From contig NZ_JAAZWC010000014.1 in the NCBI RefSeq assembly GCF_013185195.1, forward strand, positions 62,001 to 126,000: 64,000 nucleotides of DNA, read 5' to 3'. Both the position numbers and the translations under genes were made by a program. Positions 28,515 through 38,185 of the stretch are shown here, piece after piece. A model generated the notes under the pieces. It was not told the DNA's origin. It did no database searches and saw nothing but the letters and a program-made list of their open reading frames with translations. Origin of the DNA: Saccharibacillus qingshengii (GTDB lineage Bacteria > Bacillota > Bacilli > Paenibacillales > Paenibacillaceae). Each line of letters starts with the position of its first letter. Position 1 is the stretch's first letter.

Positions 28515-31500
28515 ATGAAGAAAATTGTATCCCTGGCCCTTTCTACGGCTATGGCTCTCTCGATGTTTGCTTCGGTCAGCTCCGCAGCAACAATGACTAC
28601 GCAAGAAAAGTATGACGCACTGGTAACTCAAGGAATCTTCGCTGGTTACCCTAACGGCCAAGCTTACCTGGACAAAGACATGACTCGTGCGGAATTCGCA
28701 AAAGTTGTAGCTCTGCTCACTAACCTTGACACTACAGCTACTGGTACTAACACTTACCAGGACAAAAACTATGCGAACGCTTGGTACAAATCTTACGTGG
28801 AAGCCGTTACTAAAGCCGGCTACATGAAAGGTACAACAACTGGAGCTAAAAAACTGTTCAACCCGAACGGTAAAGTAACAGTTCAAGAAATGGCAGCTAC
28901 ACTGGTACGCGCAGCTAAGCTGGAAATTCCTACTACAGGAATCAACAACACAGCATCGGCTTGGGCTAAAGGTGAAGTACAAGCAGCAATCAACGCTGGC
29001 CTCGTAAGCGGAACAGCTAACTTCTCGGCAGCTGCAACTCGCGGTCTGCTGGTTGACACAGCTTACGCTTACCAAACTGCAGTAGTTAAACCGGCTGTAA
29101 CTTCGTACGAAGTAACAGACAACGGCGCAACTGTAGTGTTCACACTGGTTAACGGAGAAAAAGTAACAGTTAAACCTGCTACTGCTCTGAAAGCTAACGT
29201 AGCAACAACAGTAACATTCACTTACGCTGGTAAAGAGTACAGCGAAAGCGTAACTTGGAAAGTTACGACAGCTACTAAAGCAGAATCGGCAGCAGCTACT
29301 AACCTTAAAGAAGTTGACGTTACTTTTAACGGCGAAGTTAACGCTTCTACTGCAGAAGACAAGAGCAAATACGTGATTACGTCCCTGGCTACTGATGCAG
29401 TTGATTCTGCTGAACTTCTGGAAGGTGGAAATGTTGTTCGTCTGACATTGAAAGACGCTCTTACTTTCACTAACCAAGAAGACTACACTGTACGTGTAAC
29501 GGGCGTAACAGCTGGTACAGCAACACTGCCAACTGCTAACCTGACATTCCGTCCACTGGACAATGTACTGCCTACAGTAACTGCTGTAACAGGTCTGGGA
29601 ACAAAAGCAGTTAAAGTGACCTTCTCTGAGCCAATTCGTACAGCTAACGCTAACAACTTCCGTCTTAACGACACTGCTTTCGTGGGTTCGGTAGAACTGA
29701 GCGAAAACCACCGTGAAGCTGTACTGCGTCCTTACACTGCATTCCCTGTAGGAACGCACACGCTGACTTCTTCGCTGGTTGAAGACTACGCTGGTCTGAA
29801 ATCGTTGAGCGCAAACAACGAATTCACAGTAGCTACTGACACAACTCCTCCAACAGTATCGGAAATTTCCGCTACTCTGGAAAGAGCAGTTGTAACGTTT
29901 AGCGAAGAAATCGACCCTAACACGGTTGCAACTTCTGACTTCTACTGGTTGAACGGTACTACGAAGAATTACCCTTCGGAAGTTAATCGTCTTGCTGGTA
30001 ACAAATACGAGTTGCTCTTCACAGGTACAAGCGTGTTGCCTGCATACACAACTAACCTCTTCGTAGATACGGTTAGCGATTACACAGGTAATGCTAATAC
30101 TGTGAAACAATTCGCAGTAACTGCAGTGGTTGACCAAACTCGCCCAGTAGTTACAGATATCACTTACAACACAACTGGTGCTAATGCTGGACAAATTACA
30201 GTTCGTTTCGATCGCAATGTAAACTTTACAACTACGAACTTTACATTGACAGATTCTGACGGCAAAGTTGTTGCAGTTCTGAGCGCGGCTGGAACTGGTA
30301 CAAGAACTGCAGTCCTGAGCATTCCTAACAACCAATTGGAAAGCGGAACTTACTCGTTGGCTATTGCTGGAGTTAAAGACAGAACGGTTCTGGAAAACGC
30401 TATTGAGCCAGTAACTAGACCATTCACTGTCGGTGATACAGCTAATCCTAGCGTTGTTGGAGCAGCTGTAGTAAATGTTGCTAACAGAACAGTTACATTG
30501 TCGTTCGACGAAGCTATGGATCCTGCTAAACTTCAAGATACGAATAACTACGTGATCGATTATAACGGTCAAATGCGTCTCCCAACTAACGCTCAGATCC
30601 GTGTAGCTAACAACTATAAGAGCGTAGTAATTACTCTGCCAAGCACAATTAACAATGTTGCTACTGATATGGGTGCATTGGATTCGGTTACTCCTTTAGG
30701 CGTGACAGATCTCGCTAACAATCCACTTAATAACCCAGGTACAGCTATCCTTACATCGGCAGCTCAAGCAGACATTTTGACTGCGGAACTTACTGATGTC
30801 AACAAAATCGTAGTAACTTTCGATCAGTCGATTGAATCTGCGCGTGCGACAGACTTTGTGGTTACTGGCGCTACTGTTCAAAACGCAACAGTTAGCGGAG
30901 ATAAAGTAACTCTGACTACTTCCGCAAACGTGGGTACAAGCTCTGTTGGTTTGGATGTTAAAGTTGCAGCAAACAATAGAATTACAACTGTAGCTGGTAA
31001 TGGCGTAGACACTACAGTGACTCCTACTACAGCTCTTGTAGCAGATAAAGTTGCTCCGGAAGTAAACGTAGCTAATAATGCTACACTGACTTTCCAAAAC
31101 AACGTAATCTTGCTTCCATTCAGCGAGAACTTAGATCCAGCTAACGAAGGCGCTTGGGCTGGGGATCTGATCGTTACTAACCGCATTACAGGTAATGTTG
31201 TTCCTTCGACAGGCTACACTACAACTTGGGATGCTGCGTCTAAGTCCATCAGAATTGCTCTGACAGGAGCTCCAGCTGCTCAATATAGCGTAAAAGTACG
31301 TGCTGGTAATACTACCATCACTGATGCTTCGGCTGCTAAGAACAAAGCTGCTGAATCTAGCCTGTACACTACTGGTACTCAAGGCAACGTAGCAGCTCCG
31401 ACTGTTACAATCGCGCCTCTGGCAGCTAGAACTAACCAAACTAGTGTTACTGTAACGGGTACAGCTCCTACAGGTTCGCAAGTTGTAGTTTCTGCTACTA

Positions 31501-31994
31501 CAGGTACTCCTGCAACAACGGCAGATACTAAAACTGTAACAGCTGCTAACGGCACTTATTCGGTAACGTTGACTGGTTTGAATGCAACAGCTCCAGGCAC
31601 AGCGTACACTATTACTGCTACAGCTACTAACGTTGGTGGTACTGATACAGAAACTACTACTGTGACAGTAGATCAGTTCGCTCCAACAGTAACAACCACT
31701 CTTCCAGTAGCTGGCTTCGAGTATGAAGCTAACGTAACAGACGATCTGGTATTCAGCGAAGATCTGAATGCTTCGAGCAAAGCTAACGTTAAATCGGTCG
31801 TTGATGCTGCTTTGGATCCAAACGGTACAGCAGCTGTCAGCACTACTTGGGTTGACGATAGCACGCTCAGAATCACTGTAACTGGTATTACAGTGGTAGA
31901 TCCAGCTAACAACGTAACAGTTGGAACTATTGCTCCAATTGCAGTAACTGATACACTTGGTAATACAACTGCAGCTCCAGTTGCTTTGCAATAA
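28515..31994 (+). CDS. Probable major S-layer protein (N-terminal SLH domains)
   Basis: A 1159-residue exported protein starting MKKIVSLALSTAMALSMF, with a signal peptide cut near SSAA. Three SLH repeats follow in residues 28-200 (TRAEFAKVVALLTNL; YQDKNYANAWYKSYVEAVTKAGYM with VQEMAATLVRAAK; WAKGEVQAAINAGLVSG). After them come many Ig-like repeats of the SbsA type (KAVKVTFSEPI, RAVVTFSEEIDP, RTVTLSFDEAMDP). The protein is rich in Thr, Ala and Val and poor in Cys, and codons are strongly skewed to GCT/ACA/GTA, unlike neighbours, as for a very abundant protein. Starts: ATG 28515 follows AAGGAGG at 13 bases; an in-frame ATG at 28437 with AAAGGGGGTG at 10 bases would add 26 residues. Confidence 0.9.
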   Translation: MKKIVSLALSTAMALSMFASVSSAATMTTQEKYDALVTQGIFAGYPNGQAYLDKDMTRAEFAKVVALLTNLDTTATGTNTYQDKNYANAWYKSYVEAVTKAGYMKGTTTGAKKLFNPNGKVTVQEMAATLVRAAKLEIPTTGINNTASAWAKGEVQAAINAGLVSGTANFSAAATRGLLVDTAYAYQTAVVKPAVTSYEVTDNGATVVFTLVNGEKVTVKPATALKANVATTVTFTYAGKEYSESVTWKVTTATKAESAAATNLKEVDVTFNGEVNASTAEDKSKYVITSLATDAVDSAELLEGGNVVRLTLKDALTFTNQEDYTVRVTGVTAGTATLPTANLTFRPLDNVLPTVTAVTGLGTKAVKVTFSEPIRTANANNFRLNDTAFVGSVELSENHREAVLRPYTAFPVGTHTLTSSLVEDYAGLKSLSANNEFTVATDTTPPTVSEISATLERAVVTFSEEIDPNTVATSDFYWLNGTTKNYPSEVNRLAGNKYELLFTGTSVLPAYTTNLFVDTVSDYTGNANTVKQFAVTAVVDQTRPVVTDITYNTTGANAGQITVRFDRNVNFTTTNFTLTDSDGKVVAVLSAAGTGTRTAVLSIPNNQLESGTYSLAIAGVKDRTVLENAIEPVTRPFTVGDTANPSVVGAAVVNVANRTVTLSFDEAMDPAKLQDTNNYVIDYNGQMRLPTNAQIRVANNYKSVVITLPSTINNVATDMGALDSVTPLGVTDLANNPLNNPGTAILTSAAQADILTAELTDVNKIVVTFDQSIESARATDFVVTGATVQNATVSGDKVTLTTSANVGTSSVGLDVKVAANNRITTVAGNGVDTTVTPTTALVADKVAPEVNVANNATLTFQNNVILLPFSENLDPANEGAWAGDLIVTNRITGNVVPSTGYTTTWDAASKSIRIALTGAPAAQYSVKVRAGNTTITDASAAKNKAAESSLYTTGTQGNVAAPTVTIAPLAARTNQTSVTVTGTAPTGSQVVVSATTGTPATTADTKTVTAANGTYSVTLTGLNATAPGTAYTITATATNVGGTDTETTTVTVDQFAPTVTTTLPVAGFEYEANVTDDLVFSEDLNASSKANVKSVVDAALDPNGTAAVSTTWVDDSTLRITVTGITVVDPANNVTVGTIAPIAVTDTLGNTTAAPVALQ

Positions 31995-32004
31995 TAATTT
32001 TTCG

Positions 32005-32036
32005 AAAAAGAGAGCCATTATGGCTCTCTTTTTTTA
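32005..32036 (+). terminator. Terminator of the S-layer gene
   Basis: AAAAAGAGAGCCA and TGGCTCTCTTTTT form a perfect stem with a TTA loop and a seven-T run. Confidence 0.96.
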
Positions 32037-32037
32037 T

Positions 32038-32066
32038 TTGACAGTCTCATTTTAATTCAGTAGGAT
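32038..32066 (+). promoter_or_regulatory. Probable metK promoter
   Basis: TTGACA (32038-32043), a 17-base spacer and TAGGAT (32061-32066). The perfect -35 overlaps the end of the S-layer terminator. Confidence 0.65.
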
Positions 32067-32089
32067 TGAAGACGAGGATGGAACACCCC

Positions 32090-32123
32090 AACCTTCCCCT
32101 TTACCGGGCAAGGTTCGTTTTTT
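32090..32123 (+). terminator. Terminator-like hairpin in the metK leader (possible attenuator)
   Basis: AACCTT-CCC pairs with GGG-C-AAGGTT (one bulged C), followed by CG and TTTTTT. It lies between the probable promoter and the metK ribosome binding site, so metK transcription must read through it. No SAM-I (S-box) aptamer is recognisable in the roughly 20 bases before it. Confidence 0.6.
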
Positions 32124-32166
32124 GTATACGGGAATTTTTTGCAACAATTCAAGGAGGTACACGCTT

Positions 32167-33369
32167 ATGTCGCTTCAAGGACGGCGTTTGTTTACATCTG
32201 AATCCGTAACGGAAGGTCATCCGGACAAGATCTGCGATCAGATCTCCGATGCGGTATTGGATGCCTTTTTAACTAATGATCCGAATGCTCGGGTCGCCTG
32301 CGAAGTTGCGGTGGCTACGGGACTGGTGCTGGTAATCGGCGAAGTCAGCACGAAGTCGGAATATATCGATATTCAGTCTATTGTTCGTCAGACGATCAAG
32401 GATATCGGCTATACTCGTGCCAAGTACGGATTCGATTACAATACATGCGCGGTGCTGACGGCTCTTAACGAGCAGTCGGCCGATATCGCTCAGGGCGTTA
32501 ACTCTGCTCTGGAGACGCGCGATACCGAGCAGATGAAGCTTGAGACGGCGAACATCGGAGCCGGTGACCAGGGGCTCATGTTTGGCTTTGCAACGAATGA
32601 GACGCCGGAACTAATGCCCCTGCCAATCGCGCTGTCGCACCGTATTGCCCGCCGTCTGGCGGAAGTACGCAAAGACGGCACGCTTGAATATCTACGCCCG
32701 GACGGCAAAACGCAGGTTACGGTCGAGTACGACGGCGATACGCCGGTGCGTGTCGATACGGTCGTCGTGTCGACGCAGCATGCCGAAGAAATCACGCTGG
32801 AGCAAATCCAACGTGATATCAAGGAACAGGTCATCTTGTCCGTCGTTCCGGCTGAACTGCTGGACGACGAGACCAAGTATTTCATCAACCCGACTGGCCG
32901 CTTCGTGATCGGCGGTCCGCAGGGCGATGCCGGTCTGACCGGACGCAAGATTATCGTGGACACGTATGGCGGCTATGCGCGTCATGGCGGCGGCGCATTC
33001 TCGGGCAAAGACCCGACGAAGGTCGACCGTTCGGCCGCTTACGCGGCGCGTTATGTCGCGAAGAACCTCGTAGCAGCCGGATTGGCCGCCAAATGCGAGA
33101 TTCAATTGGCGTACGCGATCGGCGTAGCCAACCCGGTCTCGATCAGCGTCGACACGTACGGAACCGGCAAAGTCAGCGAAGAAACGCTGGTGAAGCTCGT
33201 GCGCGACAACTTCGACCTGCGCCCGACCGGCATTATCCGCATGCTGGATCTGCGCCGTCCGATCTACAAACAGACGGCGGCTTACGGTCATTTCGGTCGT
33301 ACCGATCTGGATCTGCCGTGGGAACGTACTGACAAAGCCGAAGAGCTTAAAGCTCAAGCCGGCGATTAA
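32167..33369 (+). CDS. metK: S-adenosylmethionine synthase
   Basis: A 400-residue cytosolic enzyme making SAM from ATP and methionine. Family motifs present are [20 protein letters not shown] at the N terminus, [12 protein letters not shown] in the middle and [20 protein letters not shown]. The ATG at 32167 follows AAGGAGG at 8-9 bases and matches the family start; an in-frame ATG at 32122 lies inside the leader hairpin and is rejected. It is a monocistronic gene bounded by terminators and sits between surface-protein genes to which it has no known tie. Confidence 0.97.
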   Translation: MSLQGRRLFTSESVTEGHPDKICDQISDAVLDAFLTNDPNARVACEVAVATGLVLVIGEVSTKSEYIDIQSIVRQTIKDIGYTRAKYGFDYNTCAVLTALNEQSADIAQGVNSALETRDTEQMKLETANIGAGDQGLMFGFATNETPELMPLPIALSHRIARRLAEVRKDGTLEYLRPDGKTQVTVEYDGDTPVRVDTVVVSTQHAEEITLEQIQRDIKEQVILSVVPAELLDDETKYFINPTGRFVIGGPQGDAGLTGRKIIVDTYGGYARHGGGAFSGKDPTKVDRSAAYAARYVAKNLVAAGLAAKCEIQLAYAIGVANPVSISVDTYGTGKVSEETLVKLVRDNFDLRPTGIIRMLDLRRPIYKQTAAYGHFGRTDLDLPWERTDKAEELKAQAGD

Positions 33370-33389
33370 TTATACGATTTCACCAAATG

Positions 33390-33420
33390 AGAACCCTCTT
33401 GATATTAGGGGGTTCTTTTT
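33390..33420 (+). terminator. Terminator after metK
   Basis: AGAACCCTC and GGGGGTTCT pair (one G-U) around a 12-base loop, followed by TTTTT. Confidence 0.92.
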
Positions 33421-33531
33421 GCGTTTCCCCCAACCATTCCCTAACATTCTGGCTTGCTCCTGCCGACAAATAATAAAGAATGTGTTTTGACGGGCATGGA
33501 TAGAAGGAGTCAAGAAGGGAAGGAACTTACG

Positions 33532-36500
33532 ATGAAAAACAAAATCGCCGCAGGACTGGTATGCGTACTGGCGGCCAATTTGCTTGCAGCCGGACCGATC
33601 CCAATCACGGGCAGTTATTCCGTGGCGCAGGCTGCCGGGGAAGTCGTAGCTTTGCAGGCTGCTTTTGCTCCAACGATCACGACAACAGGCGTATCGCAGC
33701 GTCCTGCGCTGTCGATCGTGTTCAAGAGCCCGGTGCAGCTCGGCGATACGCCGACCGGTAAATTTTTCACAATGAATAAGAAAACCGATGGTATCGATGC
33801 TCCCTTGTTCACGATTCGCGGAGATAAACTGCGGATATCGGCGGACGGCCTGAGGGTCGACCTGCCGTTGGAAGCTGCGGTATGGGCAGATGCTTCTACC
33901 GCGCTAGAAGCCGATACGGACTATTACGTCGAAGCTTCGGCAGGCATCTTGAAGACCAAGCCTGCCACGGCTCAGGAAGTGGCTGTGCCTTGGGCCGGCA
34001 TTCCGTCGACGGCCAAGACGACATGGACGTTCCATACGGCGGCGGACGCGGACGACAAGACGGCTCCCAAGCTGCGGGCGCAGCTGCCGAAAAATGGAAC
34101 GATAGCGGTTCCGGTCAAGTCGGAGCTTGTGTTGGACTTCGATGAAGACGTGGAGTTTAATGAAGCGGAGATCGAGAACCTGCGAATCGCCAAGCTCGAC
34201 GGAACTAATGGCACAGCCGGACCGCCGATCCTATTGACTGCTGATCAAGTGAAAGGAAGTAATACGGCTCGAATCGTGATCAGCGGCTTGAATTTGGATA
34301 ATTCCACGGAATACCAAGTTAGCTATACCGCTGCCGTCTTTGCGGATACGGCGAACAATCCGGCAGCCGCGCTTGCGGCAGGAAGCTGGAAGTTCCGCAC
34401 CGTGGCCAAAGACGATAAGCCGCCTGTTGTTACTGGGTTTTCTCCGCGTCCGGGGGTTGTAGTAGGAGCTTCTCTAAACGATCCGCTTGCGCTAACGTTC
34501 TCGGAGCCGATTCTGCCTGCGGCGGACAGCGAGAAGCAATCGGTTAAGATCTATCGGCTGGATACCAATCAATTGATTGAGACGGTAGACGCTTCTTCGT
34601 TGACCGTGGATACGGATAATCCGCGGATCATACTGGTTCCTCATGCCGCGCTGGTCAGTGGATTCTCTTATTATGTGACGGTCGACGCGGGAGCGCTCAT
34701 CGATCTGGACGGCCGCCCTTATGCCGGAACGTCCAAGGCGAGCGATTGGACATTCACGACAGCCAGCACGGGCAGCGCACTGACGTTAACAGCGCTTAGC
34801 CCTGCCAATGGCGCGGTCGGCGCTGCCAAATCGAGTAATCTGCAGCTGTCGTTCAATCGGCCGATCTATCCGTCTTCGATCAGCGGCGCCTCTCTGACCG
34901 TAACGCGAAGCGGCGGAGCGGTGCACGAGACGCTGCCGCTCAGCTCGGGACAGCTGTCGGGATTCGGCACATCGACGTTGAAGGTGACGCTGACCAAGCC
35001 GGTTGAAGCGGGATATGTCTACTCCGTCGCATTGATGAACGGCTCGCTTCAAGATGCGGAAGGCAATGCATTCCCAAGTGCCGAGCGTCCGTTGAACTGG
35101 TCGTTCTCGACCATTACGGACGGTCAGTCGATCGCCATGACTTCGCTCTCGCCGGCTGACCGGAGCATCGACGTTCCGCTGGACGCGCCGATCCGTATTG
35201 CGTTCAACCGGAAAGTGGCGCTCGGCAGCGGAAACATTACGTTAAACAAAGGAAATGGAACCAAGGTAGCGGCGCAGGTATCGGTGAATCCGTCGAACAC
35301 CGCTGAAGTTCTGATCGTACCTGCTTCGGTGATGGACGCGGGAACTTCTTATTATGTCGATCTGCCTGCCGGATCGGTGACCGACGCCGTAAGCACCGGG
35401 ATTCAATATGCCGGGCTTAACGGTCAGGAGCGGTGGAGCTTCCGCACGGCAGCTGCCGACACTACGCTGCCGACAATCCAGAGCGCGGCCATGAACAGCA
35501 GCAATCAGATCCGTTTGACGTACAATAAGCAGTTGGACAGCGTCAGCTACCCGCTGCTGAGCAGCTATTCGGTAACCGTCAACGGGGAGAAGCGCAGCGT
35601 GAACGATATGTACGTTAGAGGCGAGAGCGTATATCTGACTCTGGACACGGGAGCAGCCGTCGGCCAAGACGTGAAGATCTCTTATGTGCCGGATGTGCGT
35701 CCGCTGCGCGACCTAAAGGGTAACAAAGCCGCGGCTTTGAACAGCTATGCCGTGACCAACAAGATTGAAACGGCGCTGCCGAAACCGGTGGAAGGGACCG
35801 CGTATTCCCGAAGCATAAACTTGACGTTCGCCAGCCCATTGGGGTCGATCGATAATCGGGCCTACGAACAGTTCCGAGCCACGGCGGACGGGGGGACTCT
35901 GGGCATCGAAGGAATCACCTATACCGGCAAGTCGATCACTTTGTATACGACATCCACCATTCCGGACGGTTCGATCGTCAGCGTCAGTTACTCGCCGGGC
36001 GCTTATCCGATCAAGGATTCGTCGGGGCAGAACCTGTCGGCTTTCCAATCGTTCAACGTTCGCAATCTGCTGGACCGTCGTCCGCCCGAATTCGTCTCGG
36101 CGGAACTGTCAGGCAAAGAATTGATTCTGAACTATAACGAAGCACTCGCTACGGACCAGCTGCCGACGAATAGTCAATTTTCCGTGCTGGCCAGTGGACT
36201 GCCGGTCTACGTGACCGCAGTGGCGGTAGACGGCCCCAAAGTCCGGTTGACGCTGGCTTCTTCCTTGATTGCCGCCAGCGGTATCAGTGTTTCGTATGTG
36301 CCGGGCGTACTAAAACTGACCGACCTGAATCTGAATGCGGCTGGTTACTTGAACCTGCAGCCGGTCGGAGCCGCATCGGGAAGCAGCGGCATCCGTTCCG
36401 CGACTGTGAACGGCACGGCGCTGCAGCTTACGTTCACCGGAGCGCTGATGGCTTCGGCCGTTCCGCAAGTCGAGCAGTTCAACGTGTTCGCCGATGAAGC

Positions 36501-37977
36501 GTATGCGGGAATCTCGAATGTCTCGATTACCGGAAGCACGGTCAGCCTCAATCTGAGCAGTCCGGTAAAAGCCGGTCAAAAAGTACAGATATCGTACACG
36601 CCAAGCAAGGAACCGCTCAAAAACGCAGGCAATACCCCTGTTCCAGCTTTTAGCCGCCTGGCCGTAGACAACTTGACAGGAACCGCTGCAGGAAGCGGAG
36701 CGGCCGGAGGCCAATCTCTGCCCGTCATGAGCGGATCGGAGTTTGGAAGCAGCATGTCGATCCTGGGCATGGGAGCGGCCACATCGACCATCTCCAACAC
36801 CAAATACAATCAGGATACGCATACGTATACGCTGCAGCCGGCCGCACTTCAATCGGCGCTGGAAACTTCGCTGACCAACGGCACCCGCTCGGTCGTGTTC
36901 GATACGCCTGCGACCGACAACTCGGGCGTAGTCAATATCCCGCTGCCGATTTTGGCGGAAATGGCCCGAAAGTCGAACAATCTCTCCGTAGCGGTTCGGT
37001 ATAAAAACACGCTGCTTGAGCTGCCGCTCAAAAGTGTGCAGTCGCTGATGAGCGCTTCACCGACCAGCGCTTACGTGCAGGTGGCCATTGAACCGGTACC
37101 GGCGGCAGCGTCGATCGCGCTGCGTTCCACGCTGATGGAGAGCAGTGCCGAAGCGCTGACCGATCCAGTCGATATTCGCCTTACACCGCTGACTTCCGGC
37201 ATGTCGGACAGCGCGAATGCGCCGGCCGTAACCGGCAATTATTACTTCAAGCTGCCCGTTTCTTCGCCTAAGGAGAAGACTTCGGTCGTCTATGAAGACA
37301 GCGATTCTTCGCGTCCGTTCTTCGTACCGAGCTACCTGGATGCTTCGAAGACAGGAACGATCATAAACGGAACGACCGTCGGCAGCCGGGTATTAACACC
37401 CGTGACCACGACCTACGCATACGCCGACATGAATTCGCATTGGGCAAAAGACACGGTGAACGAATTGGCCTCCAAATTTATTTTGGAAACCAAAAACGGA
37501 AGTGCCTTCTCACCGAACGCGACCATTAACCGAGGGGCGTTTGCCGAGTATATCGCGCGAGGAATGGGGCTGCCGTACGATGCGGTCGCGGCTAATCAGT
37601 TCAAAGACGCCAATTACAGCCGCTACCTCGGCGGCGCGATCGGCGCGGCGGTGAAAGCCGGCATCATCAACGGCAACACCGACGGTACGTTCCGCGCGAA
37701 CGATCCGATCACACGCGAACAGATGGCCGCCATGATGGTCCGCGCGTTGCATTATGCCGGAATCGATCCGACGCTGAATAACGGAACGGCAGACGTGCTG
37801 GGCAAATTCAAAGACAACAAAGCCATCACCTTTACGACGGAATCGGCCAAAGCGGTCCGAGCCGGAGTCATCAAAGGCGGCTCCGACGGGAAGTTTAATC
37901 CGAAAGGAAACGCGACTCAAGCCGAAGCGGCTACTATGCTGCAAAGAGTGCTTCAAGAAGCAGGCTATTTGAACTAA
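33532..37977 (+). CDS. Secreted multi-domain SLH protein with Big_5 and SWM-type repeats
   Basis: A 1481-residue exported protein. A signal peptide ends near VAQAAG (about residue 37). The first half has successive Ig-like Big_5 domains, each opening with a LSPANGA or FSPRPGV-type start and LxFSEPI or IAFNRKV; the next part has at least four repeats of the SWM type (VTVNGEKR, VKISYVPDVRPLRD, VSVSYSPGAYPIKD, ISVSYVPGVLKLTD, VQISYTPSKEPLKN). The last 190 residues hold three SLH repeats (YADMNSHWAKDTVNELASK; FKDANYSRYLGGAIGAAVKAG; FKDNKAITFTTESAKAVRAG). The ATG at 33532 follows AAGGGAAGGA. A surface filament or adhesin role is inference. Confidence 0.88.
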   Translation: MKNKIAAGLVCVLAANLLAAGPIPITGSYSVAQAAGEVVALQAAFAPTITTTGVSQRPALSIVFKSPVQLGDTPTGKFFTMNKKTDGIDAPLFTIRGDKLRISADGLRVDLPLEAAVWADASTALEADTDYYVEASAGILKTKPATAQEVAVPWAGIPSTAKTTWTFHTAADADDKTAPKLRAQLPKNGTIAVPVKSELVLDFDEDVEFNEAEIENLRIAKLDGTNGTAGPPILLTADQVKGSNTARIVISGLNLDNSTEYQVSYTAAVFADTANNPAAALAAGSWKFRTVAKDDKPPVVTGFSPRPGVVVGASLNDPLALTFSEPILPAADSEKQSVKIYRLDTNQLIETVDASSLTVDTDNPRIILVPHAALVSGFSYYVTVDAGALIDLDGRPYAGTSKASDWTFTTASTGSALTLTALSPANGAVGAAKSSNLQLSFNRPIYPSSISGASLTVTRSGGAVHETLPLSSGQLSGFGTSTLKVTLTKPVEAGYVYSVALMNGSLQDAEGNAFPSAERPLNWSFSTITDGQSIAMTSLSPADRSIDVPLDAPIRIAFNRKVALGSGNITLNKGNGTKVAAQVSVNPSNTAEVLIVPASVMDAGTSYYVDLPAGSVTDAVSTGIQYAGLNGQERWSFRTAAADTTLPTIQSAAMNSSNQIRLTYNKQLDSVSYPLLSSYSVTVNGEKRSVNDMYVRGESVYLTLDTGAAVGQDVKISYVPDVRPLRDLKGNKAAALNSYAVTNKIETALPKPVEGTAYSRSINLTFASPLGSIDNRAYEQFRATADGGTLGIEGITYTGKSITLYTTSTIPDGSIVSVSYSPGAYPIKDSSGQNLSAFQSFNVRNLLDRRPPEFVSAELSGKELILNYNEALATDQLPTNSQFSVLASGLPVYVTAVAVDGPKVRLTLASSLIAASGISVSYVPGVLKLTDLNLNAAGYLNLQPVGAASGSSGIRSATVNGTALQLTFTGALMASAVPQVEQFNVFADEAYAGISNVSITGSTVSLNLSSPVKAGQKVQISYTPSKEPLKNAGNTPVPAFSRLAVDNLTGTAAGSGAAGGQSLPVMSGSEFGSSMSILGMGAATSTISNTKYNQDTHTYTLQPAALQSALETSLTNGTRSVVFDTPATDNSGVVNIPLPILAEMARKSNNLSVAVRYKNTLLELPLKSVQSLMSASPTSAYVQVAIEPVPAAASIALRSTLMESSAEALTDPVDIRLTPLTSGMSDSANAPAVTGNYYFKLPVSSPKEKTSVVYEDSDSSRPFFVPSYLDASKTGTIINGTTVGSRVLTPVTTTYAYADMNSHWAKDTVNELASKFILETKNGSAFSPNATINRGAFAEYIARGMGLPYDAVAANQFKDANYSRYLGGAIGAAVKAGIINGNTDGTFRANDPITREQMAAMMVRALHYAGIDPTLNNGTADVLGKFKDNKAITFTTESAKAVRAGVIKGGSDGKFNPKGNATQAEAATMLQRVLQEAGYLN

Positions 37978-38045
37978 CTATTCATCTGGTCACAAAAACT
38001 GTTTTATCTATGGCGTGTACGCATAGGTTTTTTAAGACCCTCAAT

Positions 38046-38089
38046 AAAAGCGATCGATTCCTTAAAATTTTAAGGAATCGATCGCTTTT
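38046..38089 (+). terminator. 44-base perfect palindrome, probable (bidirectional) terminator
   Basis: Two 22-base arms, starting AAAAGCGATCGATTCC and ending GGAATCGATCGCTTTT, are exactly complementary without any mismatch. A pyrimidine-rich TCTTTTTATTTT tract follows. It sits 69 bases after the stop of the SLH protein gene. The symmetry lets it terminate on both strands. Confidence 0.85.
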
Positions 38090-38152
38090 CTCTTTTTATT
38101 TTATCGAAGTAAGGTAAAATAAGGTGTTGTATCATAGATAAAGGATCGAGGG

Positions 38153-38185
38153 ACCGGGTTCAGGCCGATGAGCTTGCCGGTTTTT
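38153..38185 (+). terminator. Terminator-like hairpin upstream of the glycosidase gene
   Basis: ACCGG pairs with CCGGT, and CAGGC with GCTTG inside it, closed by a CGATGA loop and followed by TTTTT. With the next start 130 bases away, it may be an attenuator in that gene's leader. Confidence 0.55.

Noticed and set aside
28434-30572. Antisense frame of 712 codons opposite the S-layer gene
   Set aside because: Its Ser/Cys/Val-rich composition is the complement of the GCT/ACA/GTA codons of the S-layer gene; not a protein.
32041-32166. SAM-I riboswitch before metK
   Set aside because: The conserved S-box core sequences are not present and there is not enough length before the hairpin.
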